Assembly (NCBI GenBank): GCA_012274445.1
Contig: JAAROD010000015.1
Coordinates: 1,674,001 to 1,738,000 of the forward strand
Length of the DNA: 64,000 nt
Origin: Sclerotiophoma versabilis
Taxonomy: Eukaryota; Ascomycota; Dothideomycetes; Pleosporales; Didymellaceae
Direction of reading: 5' to 3'
The notes below the pieces were generated by a model, which was not told the DNA's origin, searched no databases, and saw only the letters and a program-made list of their open reading frames with translations. Position numbers and translations under genes: made by a program. Each line of letters opens with the position of its first letter. Positions within the stretch are counted from its first letter, which is position 1. Positions 43,326-55,100 of the stretch are shown here, one piece after another.

Positions 43326-44714
43326 CTATAGTCCCATATTCCCAAACGTGATGTTCTTCTTGGTCAATCCAGCGTAAATATCATCCAACACGTCTCTCTT
43401 CCTCTTCCTCTGCTCGTCCTTTTGCTCCTCCTCGACCCGCTCGTCCTCGTCCGCCTCGACGTCCTCGTCAGTCCGCGGTTTCCAGGCACAAATACTTCCG
43501 TCCGCGTGCGCAGAGTACAACTCCACATCGTGCGCCCTCCACGCCAGACTCGTAATGCGATCCTTCGCGTTCCGTTGACCCTTGCCGTTCGCACTGCTGG
43601 CCGCAGCGACGTCGGTAGCGCGTTTTGCTGTTTCAGGGCGCCGCATGCGCCGCAGGAGCTTGCCGTCGAAGAGCTCATAAAAAAGCATCTCGTGCTCGTT
43701 TGGGTAGAACATGACATCTGCCTGGGCTGGAAAATATTGCCTGGGTGGGAGGACAGGGATGATGGGCGCAAGACCGCTATTCCTCACCATGGGGCCGAAG
43801 TTGGCAAGTGTGTTGGCGTAGGTTGTTGTGTCCCAGACTCTGATCCTCTGATCGTGTCCCGCAGTGACTAAGTGCTGTCCGTCTTCGACCCAGACGATCC
43901 CGTTCACGGCGCCGCGGTGTGCTTGTCCGTGGCTGTGGACATGTGAGTATGAGTGCGTCGGTGCGCCGACGCGGCCAACAGAATCTTCGAGATCAAGCGA
44001 ACCCAAAGAGCCAACGCTGCGCCGGATGTCCCAGAAGCGCACTGTGCCATCTGTCGCACCGGAGGCGAGGAGGTGCTCTGTGACGGGGCTCCAGGCTGTT
44101 GAGAGTACGGCGCCCGAGTGTCCGGCGAGGCTGTGTGTTGTTGCACCTGAGCGCAGGTCGATCAAGCGGACGTTCGGACCTTGAGTTGCGCAAGCGATGA
44201 GGAGGTGTGAGGCGATGGGCGAGAGGGCGATGTTGTAGACAACGGCGTCAAGGTTAAAGGAGGCTGAGGCTTCGAAGGTCTCGCTGGAGTATAGCTTGAC
44301 TGTGTGGTCGTAGGAGGATGTGAGGAACGCGAGCGAGTCAAAAGGGTAGAAGCTGAGCTGTGTAATGCCTAGCTTGTGCTCTTTTGCAGTCTTGTTGACA
44401 GCCGAGAGAGGGAGATGTGTCTCCCCACTTTCCGTGCTGGCGGTCTGGGCTTCGAGATCCCATATCGCAACGGACGAGTCCGCGCCGCCCGATAGAAGAT
44501 AGCGTCCTTCGAATTTGTCAATGGTCAAGGCATTCACGCCTGCAACGTGAGCTGGGATGCGCGCATGGGGGTCGTCTGTGGAGGGCAGTCGCTGGCTGAA
44601 TGTCAAGGCGGTTGGCTGCAGCGCGTAGACGAGGCTGGCTGCGGTTGCGCGTTTGAGAACATCGTTGGGTGAAAAGCCGTATGCGCGGTCGAGCAAGTGC
44701 TGTTGGGTGGTCAT
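43326..44714 (-). CDS. CSA/ERCC8-type WD40 repair protein (Ckn1/Rad28 homologue)
   Basis: WD40 beta-propeller that serves as the DCAF of a CUL4-DDB1 ubiquitin ligase in transcription-coupled nucleotide excision repair. Intronless, 462 residues. Repeat units are visible in order: VNALTIDKFEGRYLLSGGAD/SVAIWDL; LGITQLSFYPFDSLAFLTSS/DHTVKLY; VVYNIALSPIASHLLIACAT/VRLIDLR; GHSGAVLSTAWSPVTEHLLA/GTVRFWDIR; GAVNGIVWVEDGQHLVTAGH/RIRVWD; and a last one at ITSLAWRAHDVELYSAHADG. The phrase TYANTLANFGPMVRNSG closely parallels human CSA (NTLVNYG). The C-terminus is Lys/Glu-rich and ends KKNITFGNMGL. Its start faces RRN10 across 172 bp. Confidence 0.82.
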   Translation of the reverse strand: MTTQQHLLDRAYGFSPNDVLKRATAASLVYALQPTALTFSQRLPSTDDPHARIPAHVAGVNALTIDKFEGRYLLSGGADSSVAIWDLEAQTASTESGETHLPLSAVNKTAKEHKLGITQLSFYPFDSLAFLTSSYDHTVKLYSSETFEASASFNLDAVVYNIALSPIASHLLIACATQGPNVRLIDLRSGATTHSLAGHSGAVLSTAWSPVTEHLLASGATDGTVRFWDIRRSVGSLGSLDLEDSVGRVGAPTHSYSHVHSHGQAHRGAVNGIVWVEDGQHLVTAGHDQRIRVWDTTTYANTLANFGPMVRNSGLAPIIPVLPPRQYFPAQADVMFYPNEHEMLFYELFDGKLLRRMRRPETAKRATDVAAASSANGKGQRNAKDRITSLAWRAHDVELYSAHADGSICAWKPRTDEDVEADEDERVEEEQKDEQRKRKRDVLDDIYAGLTKKNITFGNMGL

Positions 44715-44886
44715 ATGCGCCTACATGCTTTGTGCGCGAAGGTTGACAGCGAACTTGTTGTAACTCGAGTGAAGATGACGTCGGCGTTGTCGGTTACTTA
44801 CCGGTACGCCTGGCGTTCGCGCCCGCCCTTCACCACGCTAAACTTTTCCGTGCAAGCTCCAGGCAACTGCACATCAACACGCGACC
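44715..44886. promoter_or_regulatory. 172-bp bidirectional promoter ERCC8 / RRN10
   Basis: Only 172 bp separate the two divergent ATGs, so transcription of both genes must start here. It contains a TGACGTCGG stretch (44774-44782), a CRE-like TGACGTC core. Confidence 0.5.
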
Positions 44887-45577
44887 ATGTCGCGCAGGCC
44901 ATACTACGGGAGATTCACACGTCCATCTTCCGAGGCTTCCGTTGGCGATGAGAATGTAGTCGAAGAAAAGTCATTCAGGCGCGCTGCCAATGTCTACGAT
45001 GCAGTTGCAGGTATTTGGAGTTTGAAAGCAATGTAAGTGTTCGACTGACAACAGCAAAGGACGTGTCACGCAAGCAGGCTTGATTGGGAATGTCAAGGAC
45101 GTGAAAAGCTCTCGACAACCCCTTCGACCAGATGAGGTTCTCTTCAAGCAGGCCAACGCGCCAGTTCGGTATGAGGAAACCGACTACTACAACGCTCATG
45201 CCCGCCTGCCGGCAAACCAACAGCTACCAAGTGGCGAGCTACTAACTGCGATTCATGCGTATGTGTCGAAGCTGTATTCGCGGACCACGGAAAGCGATAG
45301 TCAGCCCGCTTGGAAGTGCATGGATGAGACTGCCTTGATCGCCTTTGGGATCCTCTTGGAGGAGACCGCACGGGATGTACTTGGCGAAACAGGTGACTTT
45401 GCCTTTGTCGAACCGGCCAATGAAGACGAGGAGAAGCCGTTTAGTTTGAAGGATGGACATGGGGAGACCGATGTGGAGACCTCCAGATCAAGAGCGACGT
45501 CTAGGGAGGTGTCGATTGAGGTGAACAGTGAGTCAACGAGCGACGGCTCGCGTTACTCCTCAGAAGAATTGGATTAG
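44887..45577 (+). CDS. RRN10: RNA polymerase I upstream activation factor subunit Rrn10
   Basis: Subunit of UAF, which binds the rDNA upstream element and recruits RNA polymerase I initiation factors. Exons 44887-45010 and 45060-45577 (49-nt intron GTATTT...CAAAG with CTGAC branch site), 213 residues. Similarity to yeast Rrn10 can be followed in order: NVYDAVAGRVTQAG, PDEVLFKQ, LLTAIHAYVSKLY and MDETALIAFGILLEETARDVL (yeast NVYEAC..., ADEVL..., VVHYYATQL, FDETSLITLGLLIEKWVKDYL). The C-terminal ~60 residues are acidic and Ser-rich, beyond the yeast protein. A second donor (GTAAGT at 45033) sits inside the intron, but its frame-compatible acceptor would give a 22-nt intron, so I prefer the longer one. 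Confidence 0.72.
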
Positions 45578-45983
45578 AATACCGCGAGTTTGAGGCGGCC
45601 TGGAAAGTTGTCTAAGCAGTGTTTTAAAGAGCTTATCGAGACAAGACGTAAGCGTGATCTCTGCTGAGATGTGCAAGGGTTGGGCTCAGTGATGGAAGAT
45701 GTCAGTTGCATCAAGCGTCATGTTGTACCCCCGACAACTCAGTGCAGCTATGCAGCTAGGGTATCATCAGAACGGTCTGTATCGTGTTTGAAGTTGCTGG
45801 ATAGGCTGAGCTGTGTGACTGCCTCCCCAGAATACTGGCGGTTTAGCGCCACGCATCGAGGAAGGCACACCCAGTTAACATCCCGCATCTCACATTGTTC
45901 TCCTCCGAGCTCAAACTCTCGCATTTCGTATCGTACCACTGCTCACTATAAAGCGCTACCTGCACTGCAGCCACGTAACAACC
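45578..45983. other. spacer RRN10-MND1
   Basis: 406 bp with the RRN10 3' UTR and the MND1 promoter. TATAAAG occurs at 45948-45954, about 30 bp before the MND1 ATG. Confidence 0.45.
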
Positions 45984-46737
45984 ATGGTAGAGTAACAGGG
46001 GCCACGCTCATGCACAATCACTAACTTCTTCCAGGCACCAAAAACCACAATCAACGCTCAGAAGCAGGCTACCATCCTCGCCTGGTTCCACAAGACTGCA
46101 CTGGCGTACAGCGTCAAAGACCTGGAGAAACTGCTACCCTCAGTCGCTTCCATCAACGGCATGGCAGTGAAAGACTACTTGCAAGCACTTCAAGACGATA
46201 CCTTGATCTGCTCAGAGAAGATTGGTAGTGGCAATTGGTATTGGAGCTTTCCAAGTGACGCAAAGAAAGCAAAGGAGACGTCGTTGGCGAAGGCACAAGT
46301 AGAGCATGACAAGGCCAATGCCACGGTCACTGAGCTGCGGACGAAGGTGGATCAAGCCGGCGCTGCACGAGCAGAGGACGAAGAACTGCTCGCAGAGACA
46401 GGTGCGTCATATGCAGCACGCAGAGAGCTCGTGGCTGAGTTCAACAGGTGGTGACCGCAAGACACTTGCCACAAAACACCAAGATCTCAGCAAGGAAGTC
46501 GAGAAGCTCCGCACAGAGCTCGCTGCGTATAGCGAGTATGACCCAATCGAGCTGGACAAGAAGATTGAGGAAACTCGACACTGGCGGGATGCTGCTGATA
46601 AGTTCACCGAGCACATCTACTGTATGGAGGGCTGGCTTAAAGAGCGGGTGCTGGATCGAGAAAGCCGATTTGGTGTCCTCAAGGAGCTTTACGGCGACGA
46701 ATGGGACGACGAGGATGGAGGACTCCGAGAGCTCTGA
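45984..46737 (+). CDS. MND1: meiotic recombination protein Mnd1
   Basis: Partner of Hop2 in the heterodimer that stimulates Dmc1/Rad51 strand invasion during meiosis. Three exons: 45984-45986 (the ATG alone), 46035-46401 and 46448-46737; introns 48 and 46 nt; 219 residues, the family's length. The initiator-only exon is inferred because ATG|GTAGAG joined to the acceptor at 46034 yields MAPKTTINAQKQATILAWFH, and no other ATG fits the frame; an intron at the very 5' end is also known for yeast MND1. The winged-helix N-terminus shows VKDLEKLLPSVASINGMAVKDYLQAL and KIGSGNWYWSFPS; two coiled coils follow, and the C-terminus (RHWRDAADKFTEHIYCMEGWL) forms the capping helices. Confidence 0.9.
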
Positions 46738-47215
46738 TGCCCTGCATCTATGAACATGTTGTGCGACATCTGAAGCTAGCTCGAGCTTGAAGATTTCAGG
46801 AGCTGTGGAACATTCCAAATTTAGAGCGATGTAGGCGCCACAGACAAGTTTGTCAGCAAACACTTATTGTACCCCATGTTTCGTAGTCTTCGAAAGCATC
46901 ATTTCGAATCATTCAGCACTACTGCCAGATGCGTGCTTGAGTCACTTCGATGACTGATTTGAGGCTGCTAGCTCATGTGGCTGACGTGCGCACGGCCTCT
47001 CCGTCATTAATTCGCTTGCAGACGAGCGTCATCTCGTAGCTTTCACAAACTCTCACTTACACCTCCAAGCCTCATAATCGCCTTCGCTGGCCTGCGCCGA
47101 CTACCCCTTCCCGCTAGTTCACTGTTTTTATTTTTCCATTCTCTGTAACATTTAGCATCTCAATTAGCTGCACATACCACCGCGCGCAAGCTTTACGATA
47201 GACAAATACCCCGCG
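46738..47215. other. spacer MND1-HEL2
   Basis: 478 bp with the MND1 3' UTR and the HEL2 promoter and pyrimidine-rich leader; no other feature seen. Confidence 0.45.
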
Positions 47216-49667
47216 ATGGCCGACACTGGAGCTCAAAACACCCCACAAGGACCTTCAAGCCCAGCGAGACGTGGGGGGCGTGGTCGAGGACACGGAAGAG
47301 GAGAACACTCTGGTGCTGAGGACGCACATGAGCACTCCATCTCTCGAGGACGCGGCAGAGGAGGATCCTCAGGTGGCCGCGGACGAGGAGGTCGTGGGAG
47401 GGGGGAGGGCGCGAACAACCGCAGAGGGCGAGCGGCGGTGGACAAGGGCAAAGCGCCCGCTGTGGAAGGAGAGCAGCAAGCCATAGCTCTGCCCACAATT
47501 CCAAAACCGCCCGCTGAAGAAGCAGTCGACGACGATGCAGAGGTCTGCTTCATTTGCGCCTCGCCCGTACAGCACACCGCCATTGCACCATGCAACCACA
47601 GAACCTGCCACATTTGCTCGATCAGAATGAGAGCGTTGTACAAGACCAAAGCCTGCGCGCATTGCAGGACTGAGTCTGACCATGTCGTACTTACTGATGC
47701 CCATGAGAAGCCATATCAGGAGTTCTCCTCAGGCGATTTCTTCAAGATTGATGACAACCTTGGAATCAAGTTCGAGAAGGCTGAGATTTTCGAGGATGCT
47801 AGGCTGTTACTGCAGTACAATTGCCCAGATAGTGACTGTGATGTTGCGTGCTTGGGCTGGCCCGATTTGCACCGTCATACAAAGACGGCGCACGGCAAAG
47901 TTATGTGGTAAGTAATACAGTACCCTGATGTCCAGCATGAAATTTGGCCAATTGCTGACTGATTATAGCGACCTGTGTACAAGAAACAAAAAAGTCTTCA
48001 CTCACGAGCACGAGCTCTTTACCTTTGCCGAGCTTCGCAAGCACCAGAAGTTCGGCGACGACAACCCTGGCGCAATCGATCAGAGCGGTTTCAAAGGACA
48101 CCCTGAGTGTGGATTCTGTCGGCAGCGCTTCTATGGAGACGACGAGCTATACACACATTGCCGAGACAAGCACGAGCGCTGCCATATATGTGATCGCCAA
48201 GATGGCAACAGACAACAACAATATTACGTGAACTACGATGCGCTTGAGCAGCATTTCCGGAAAGACCACTTCGTGTGCCCAGACAGAGAATGTTTGGAGA
48301 AGAAGTTCGTTGTGTTTGATTCGGAAATGGACCTCAAAGCCCATCAGATCGAGTCGCATCCAAACGGCCTGACCAAGGACGCTCTCCGAGACGCGAGGAG
48401 GGTGGACATGTCTGGATTCGGAAACTTTCGTGCGCCACACGAGCAAGAGCAAGGCAGACGGGACGACCGGAGACGAGAAGGCGGTAGAGCTCGTGGCAGA
48501 GGCAGGGATCCAAATGCCGAAGCATTGCCTGCATCATCTGCGCAACCACTCAGTAGAGCGGAGCTTGCATACCAACGTCAAATGGAAGCTCAGCAGTCTG
48601 GAGCGACTGGGCGTAAATTTGGTGGTCAGCTCTCAGCTCCTACACCCGGAGAAGCCTTTGCAGCTCGACCCGCTCCCAGCACATCTGCACCGGCTACACA
48701 GACTGTTTCGAGGCCCAGTCAACCGGCTGCGAACAGCGCTACGAACGGTATCAACCAGTTAACCCTCAACTCGCAACCTACTGTAGCACAGACTCCCCAA
48801 GAACAGGCGCGACTCCTGCGACACAATGCAGTCACCGAACGAGCATCGAACATGCTGCGCAATGACCAAATCAAGTTGCAGCAGTTCCGAGCCGACGTCT
48901 CAGCTTACCGAAACGACAAGGTTTCACCGGCGCAGTTTATCGAAGGGTTATTCGCACTGTTCGACAGCGATTCCAAAGAGTTGGGTAAGCTGGTGAAGGA
49001 GTTGGCAGATATCTTCGAGATCCCAGCCAAGCAGCAAGGTCTGTTGAAGGCTTGGAGCGACTGGAAAGCAATCAATGAGGACTACCCATCCTTGCCTGGC
49101 TCGGCAACAGAACGCGCTTTGAATGGTGGCACTGCTACAAGTGGAGGATCGAGAGTGCTTAAGCTCAAGAGCTCGACTGCACAATCACAGCGTTCACAAG
49201 CCAACCGGAAAGCAAGTTGGTCAACTACTTCCTCAGGCAATGCATTTCCTGCGTTGCCTGCGGCTGCCTCGTCGAGTCGCAGCGGTGGTATCGGGGCCAA
49301 GCCTGGACAAACACCATGGATGTCCTCATCATCCAAACCTGCGGCTGCTCGCAGCACTGGAGTGTCACCCGTCCCATCTCGCGTTGCATCGTCGACCGGA
49401 CTGACCAAGAAGAGCAACGCGGCGATCGCAGATGCGTTTCCTGCTCTGCCGGCAGCTCCTAAGCCGACAAGCACCATCTTCAGCCCTGGCTACACAGGTC
49501 TCGGTCTGCGACGGGATAACAGCGGTCGAAACACACCAGCCAGCACGGCTTGGGGTGCGTCAAGTGCTGGCGCAAGCGGATCAACAACACCAGCAATGGA
49601 AGAAGGTGCAGGAGGCAAGAAGAAGGGCAACAAGAACAAGAAGCAGACACTGTTCCATTTCGGTTAG
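47216..49667 (+). CDS. HEL2: RING/C2H2 ubiquitin ligase Hel2 (ZNF598 homologue)
   Basis: E3 ligase that senses collided ribosomes and ubiquitinates small-subunit proteins to start ribosome-associated quality control. Exons 47216-47907 and 47969-49667 (61-nt intron), 796 residues. An RGG-rich N-terminus (about 18-75) may bind RNA. The RING spans C111-C150: CFIC, CNHRTCHIC, CAHC. A run of C2H2-type fingers follows, including CPDSDCDVACLGWPDLHRHTKTAH, CGFCRQRF with HCRDKH, CHICDRQ and CPDRECLEKKF with HQIESH, as in ZNF598. The rest is Ser/Ala/Gln-rich and disordered except for a helical segment (SAYRNDKVSPAQFIEGLFAL), and it ends in a lysine-rich KKKGNKNKKQTLFHFG. It is co-directional with MND1 and VelB. 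Confidence 0.93.
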
Positions 49668-50802
49668 AAGGCTACTGTCGTCAAAAGTGGTCTGCAATGT
49701 TTCAACAGCTTGTGAGTCAATGTAGTCGACAGCAAAGGCAAGTGCGGGACTCGTAGGAGTCGATGTTCGATAACGCCCAGGTGGCCTCAAGTGTTGATAC
49801 TGGCGCTCAGGCGCGTACCGGTTCCATGTGAAATAGGCCAGATCTTATGAGCGTGGAATTGAAAAAACTATTCCAACAGTGGTTCCAATAGAGTTGGTGA
49901 CCAAGGGCGATCCACGGATTGTGGGTGCTGCCTAGCCTTGTGCCCCTCAACAAGATGGTGAACAGCAGCATGCATGATGACCATGACCTCCGGAAGCTCT
50001 GGATTACTTTACATTGTTCAGACATAGCCATGACTCAGGTGACATCTTATGCACACATCGCGAAAGAACGATGGCTTGCAGGACTGGTGAGGCTTGCTGG
50101 CACCGGCTACCATTGCCATGGAAGGGCGGCGCAAGTTCCCGCGCAAAAGCCCTTGCAGTGGGAACGAATGGGACGAGCCGCGGCGCGATGTGGTAATGGA
50201 AGATCAAGCATTGCATCTGGCCCGCCGCGATTGCCCAAGCCTCAGGACACTCTGACGAAGCGACCCACGGTACAAAGGCTGCACCTGGAAAAGCACCGCA
50301 TCGAGCGTGTGTACGCGCATAGAGTCGGTGCTGCTCTTGGTTCTCGTCCGTTTTCGTTGCATGCTTCTTCCTCCACTCTGCCCTTCCAACGCTCCCACAA
50401 CCACCCCCAGTTACCCAAATACCAGCTGTGACGGCGGGTACTACTACAGGAGTTACACACAACGCTCACAGCCTCGCAGTGTGTGGCCCATTTGACTGGT
50501 ACGAGCCCGTTGGGGCCATCAATGTCCCAGAGCGTATTTTCAGCCCTCCCCGCAAGCCGCTAGTTGCGGCTTCCCGCAGCAGCACCCCTCTGGCGCGATA
50601 GCTTAGAGCTCTCGCCAGCAGCGCGCACTCGCGCAGCCCTGAACACCACGGTGGCCACACTTCTAACAGCAGCGCAGCCTTTGAGCAAGCCGTGCCGTGC
50701 TCGCTACCTTTCCTCTGAGCTCCTGAGCTCTGTGTGCATCTTCACGCGGCCAGTTCCTGCCACCGTCGTGATCGACCGCACAGGCGTCTTATCTCAGCCA
50801 TC
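49668..50802. promoter_or_regulatory. VelB upstream region
   Basis: 1.1 kb between HEL2 and the velB start codon. No gene recognised. The last 350 bp are C/T-rich on the plus strand and probably correspond to the promoter and a long 5' leader, as is usual for fungal developmental regulators. Confidence 0.4.
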
Positions 50803-52102
50803 ATGTATTCCCATTCGCGCCAGAACAACCAATATCCTGTCCCAGCACCACCACTGCAGCAACAGCGACCAGGCGCTGGCCCGCTGCCTCCACCACCGCA
50901 ACTCCACGACCCTACCCAGCAGATGATGCATCTTCCTGCGCCTGGACAGCAGCAACAGCAGCAGCAGCAGCATCAGCAGCATCAGCAACAGCAACAGCCT
51001 CCGCCGCCCCAGATGCAATCGCAGATGATGTACCGCGACATGGCTCCCGGTGACCCTAATGGCGATTATGTCGGCCAGCATGGCGGTAAAACTTACAGGT
51101 TCGCATCTTCCCGCTAAATTCATTTGCATGTGAGCTCACAGAAGGCAGGTTGCGAGTCGACCAGCAGCCTATCAGAGCCCGAATGTGTGGTTTTGGCGAC
51201 AAGGTAAGACAGCTCGCGCAGCAACCCATTGCCTTGGTAATTGCACAAGACTGAGACATGTGGCCAATGACAGGACCGACGCCCCATCACTCCGCCTCCT
51301 TGCATCCGCCTCGTAGTGTGCGACGCCGCAACAGGGCAGGAAATTGATTCCAACGATATCGATACTACCTTCAATGTACTTGTCGTCGACCTCTGGCACG
51401 AAGACACCTCGCGCGGCGCATGCAATCTGGTCCGCCACAGTAGCGCTGCCCCGACTGTCAGCATTTCCAGCAGCGTAACTACCTCTTTCCCCCCAGCTCC
51501 AGAACGTCCAATGTTTTTGCCCCAGGTGCAGTACAATGGTTATGGCCAGCCAATCCCAGCGCCGCATCCCTATGGCCAGCCCCAGTACTACGGCGGTCAA
51601 GCGGGTCCTGGATTCCCGGTGCCATACGGCACAAGCTATGGCCAGCCAGCTGTTCCTGCACAGAATTCCAGCTCACACCACACACGGAATCTAATCGGCC
51701 AAACCTCTGTCAACGCCTTCAAGCTCAACGATCCAGAAGGCAAGCCAGGCTTCTGGTTCGTCCTTCAAGATCTTTCTGTACGCACCGAGGGCACCTTCAG
51801 GTAAGTTCTTGGTCGAAATCTCCTCACTGGCCGACACTGACTATTGCAGACTGAAGTTCATGATCTTCAACATCGGCAGCGGTGAGAACGCCAACAGTAT
51901 CCTGGCTCACGGCGAGAAGACTCCCATGCTTGCTTCCTGCTTTTCGGATCCGTTCACTGTTTACTCCGCCAAGAAGTTCCCAGGTGTCATCGAGAGCACG
52001 ACTCTCAGCAAGTGCTTTGCGCAGCAGGGTATAAAGATCCCAATACGTAAAGACGGACCTCGCACCCTGGCTAACCAGTCCGAGTACGATGCTGATGATT
52101 GA
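50803..52102 (+). CDS. velB: velvet factor VelB
   Basis: Velvet-family DNA-binding regulator that pairs with VeA or VosA to control development and secondary metabolism. Four exons: 50803-51098, 51149-51203, 51274-51800, 51850-52102, 376 residues. The N-terminus is Pro/Gln-rich with a long interrupted glutamine tract (50947-50997). The velvet fold starts at YRLRVDQQPIRARMCGFGDK and DRRPITPPPCIRLVV, is interrupted by the long Tyr/Gly/Pro/Gln-rich insert typical of VelB (about 51480-51680), and resumes with GQTSVNAFKLNDPEGKPGFW and VLQDLSVRTEGTFRLKFMIF. It closes with KFPGVIESTTLSKCFAQQGIKIPIRKD, the conserved C-terminal helix. The insert inside the fold distinguishes VelB from VelC and VosA. 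Confidence 0.95.
50947..50997 (+). repeat. CAG/CAA repeat coding a glutamine tract
   Basis: Mixed CAG, CAA and a few CAT codons encode an interrupted poly-Gln/His stretch in the N-terminus of VelB. Likely length-variable. Confidence 0.85.
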
Positions 52103-55100
52103 ATATAGGGGTATAGAGGTTGCAAGTTTACAGGACATTAAGAGACGGCAAAACTACGATAAACACAAAGATGCATGAGATACTATTCTAATGGGCCCGC
52201 TATCCTGGTTTTATAAACGGCGTTCCGGCCTTTTTTCTTCTTGTCAGGAGCTATGCCATCGGAGGCGATCGTTCAACAGTGTTATTATACTTCTGTTCCT
52301 CGATCCAGACTCGATGTAAAATAGACAAGCTGGCGTTTATGGGTATGTTTTCTTGTATCCGGGGTATCAATAGTCACGAAAAAGGGAAAAGAACAAGGAT
52401 TGTACGTAGATGATAACAACTACATTTCAAATATCAATTTCGTTTTCCAAGCACGCTATATCTCATAGATGTCCGTCCAAACTGCTCATCTCATCGTCCT
52501 TTGGGGAGAAAGACTACGTTCTTATGCAACAACGATCCTGCTATGTGCAGTTTGCCAGAGTCGTCGCCCTGTTCTTGATCCACAATAATTGGCTTCCGCA
52601 GTTCCCGAGAGTGATTCAATAAGACGCACTGCCGCCACTCGAATGATGCCACACGCTGATAAAGAACATAGCGAGCCTATCAGTGAGGCCAAACCCTGGA
52701 ATAGCAAAACCGCAAGCCAAACTTCCCTTCAACGACTCAAATCCGTGGCTGGGCCGCAGTACACGCCGACATACCTGGGGAGGAGTGAGAAGCCAGAAGC
52801 TACGTGATCCAAACACAGATCCGCAATTACGCGAACAAAAAAGCACTTATAAATCACCTGCGATAGCGGGGTTGTGTGCGCATTGAAGTCTCTGGGCCCA
52901 ATATCCGATACTGCCTTGCGCATGTGCCGCTCTTGGGCCGAGTATCCGGTAGTGCACCGAGATGAATGAATGAATCACTGTCCTCACAACATAGACGAAG
53001 CGGGAGATCAAACTCGTCACGTTTGATCGTGACTGCTCTCGTATTAAAATCCATTGTAGAGTCAACACAATCCTGAAAGATCAGTGGGATTGGACTCGAT
53101 TGCAACACTCCTCCTCTGTGTTGACCGTCCTCACCCGCGGAGCAAGCCGGTCCATTCGGGTGTCAGACTAATATCGAAGTGACTGGTTATATATTGGGCT
53201 GCTAGATACCGTATGCTCTTTGGTGTTATGAAATCGAAGCTCATAGCTTGAGTGGTTGGGGTGGTAGGGTTCAAATCGTATGCTGAGGTCTCGAGACAGA
53301 CGATGAGCTTGATGAGGTTTTGCTGGAATTCAGCAGCGAGGACAGCGCTATGCGTGTGAAGTGTTTGTAAGAGCATTCGAGACGATGCCTTTCCCGATGC
53401 TATCGTATCGTGGGCGTCTGGCACGTGGAATGTACTGTTGAGTAGTCCCGGGTACAGTATATGGACAACACTCGTCGAAAATAAGTGGTGGCTTCGCTGC
53501 GAGATTTAGTTATGTGGTAAGGTCGCTGTATGCGTAAACGTGGACTCCTATATATGGCCCGGTGATCTTGCTCAGTCTGCATGAGTCATGTACTCTGCAG
53601 TGTGGACTGAGTTGCGCTGGAGTTCACGTTCGTAGTACTAGCGACAGGGGCGCAGAGGCATACGAAGTCACCGCAAGTCAAGTTGTTACTTCGTGAGAGG
53701 CTGGTGATGACCAAGGGGCGGCTGTAGAGTAATATTTTGTGATAGAAGATATCTCTGGAGCTGGTGACATGTCTAGGACTGGTGGTATCGCTTAGAGCGA
53801 TTCGTGAACGCACGTAGAGTCGCCACATAGACGCCTGCTGGATCGGGACTTTTGATGAAATCAAGCTCTCGCCTTCGATTCTAAAGCATGATGTTCTGCG
53901 AAAGGTCGTGCTCTCAATATCCCGTGGTATAGGAGACTTCCTCGCTGTGTCAATCTATTTGACTACTGTAGACTTGACAAGTTTGTAAGGCCTTATGGGT
54001 CGATAATCTGAACGGTCGTTGGCGTTTTCCAAGCAGCAAAACTGATATACCTTTGCCCTGCAAAACCACCTGTTTAGCAGGCTAAAATTCGTTTGTGAGA
54101 GGGCATATTGTTAGTGACGTTCGTGAAGTGAATAGGTGCTTATGCGCTCGGTCGTCGCGTGAGATCGAATGAGCCCCGCGATGGCTATGAGCTGTGTGAT
54201 CAGGCATAAAGGAAGGATCGAAATCGAACCAGCTACAGCGAAGAGCAAGAGCTCAATCACAAAAAGAAGCTCGTATGGGTAAGCGTGTTCTTATGATAGG
54301 CAGCTACAGTCCAAGGTCGAGGACGTGGCTTGCTCGGTAATATCTCCGGGGACAACAAGTCGAACTATCTATAGAGTTAGAGCAGTGCTGCGACTCGTAA
54401 ATGATGTCGTTGGCCGAGGCTTCGCTATGCCGCCCGTTGCCCAACTTATACCAAGCACGCGTACCGGGAGCATCCGAGGAAGGATCAGACTCTTTCTGGG
54501 TCTCAATCTTATGAAACTTTATCCTCTAAATCCCTAGAAACCTTGCCCGGAAGTCCAAACTCTGTTAACATCGAACCTGGCATCGCCAAGAGCGCAAGAG
54601 CGCAAGCCTTAGATCGCGGAGTGGACGCTGAACGTGGAAGGCAAGGAACATATTGGACTTGATCGGTTCCATGCATCGTTAACTGATATGCAACTCGTAA
54701 TCTCCGCTCGGTTGAGGAAGTGATTTGAACGGTCAGGGCGTCTCTCGCATCTGCGTGGAGAAGTGAGATATGTCAGTCTAGGTCAGGTACAAGGAAATAT
54801 GTATAGAAGGGCCGATTATTCTCCTGTTGTGGAACTCAGCATTGAGTGGATACAAAACGAAGATGTTGTGTATCCACACCGGTGCAGGACTACTGCATAT
54901 CTTGTGACCAAAACACTTAGTCCGGACTGTGATGCATCATTATGCGCGTTGGTACCTCAAAATCACCGACAGTGGCACTTGCAGGTGCAGAGGCGGAGGC
55001 CCATGCGAATGCGACGGACCGCAAAGTGCCCCTCGCCCCATAACACCCGAGTTTTTTCCCACCATTCCCGCCAAACCTGCCTGTTGTCTGTTATGTGTAC

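Noticed and set aside
53240..53300. tRNA-like A-box/B-box sequences (TAGCTTGAGTGGTTGG ... GGTTCAAATC, plus strand)
   Set aside because: The two boxes are too close together and no acceptor or T stem can be formed.
54190..54250. B-box-like GGTTCGATTTC on the minus strand
   Set aside because: The flanking bases do not form a T stem and no A box lies at the right distance.
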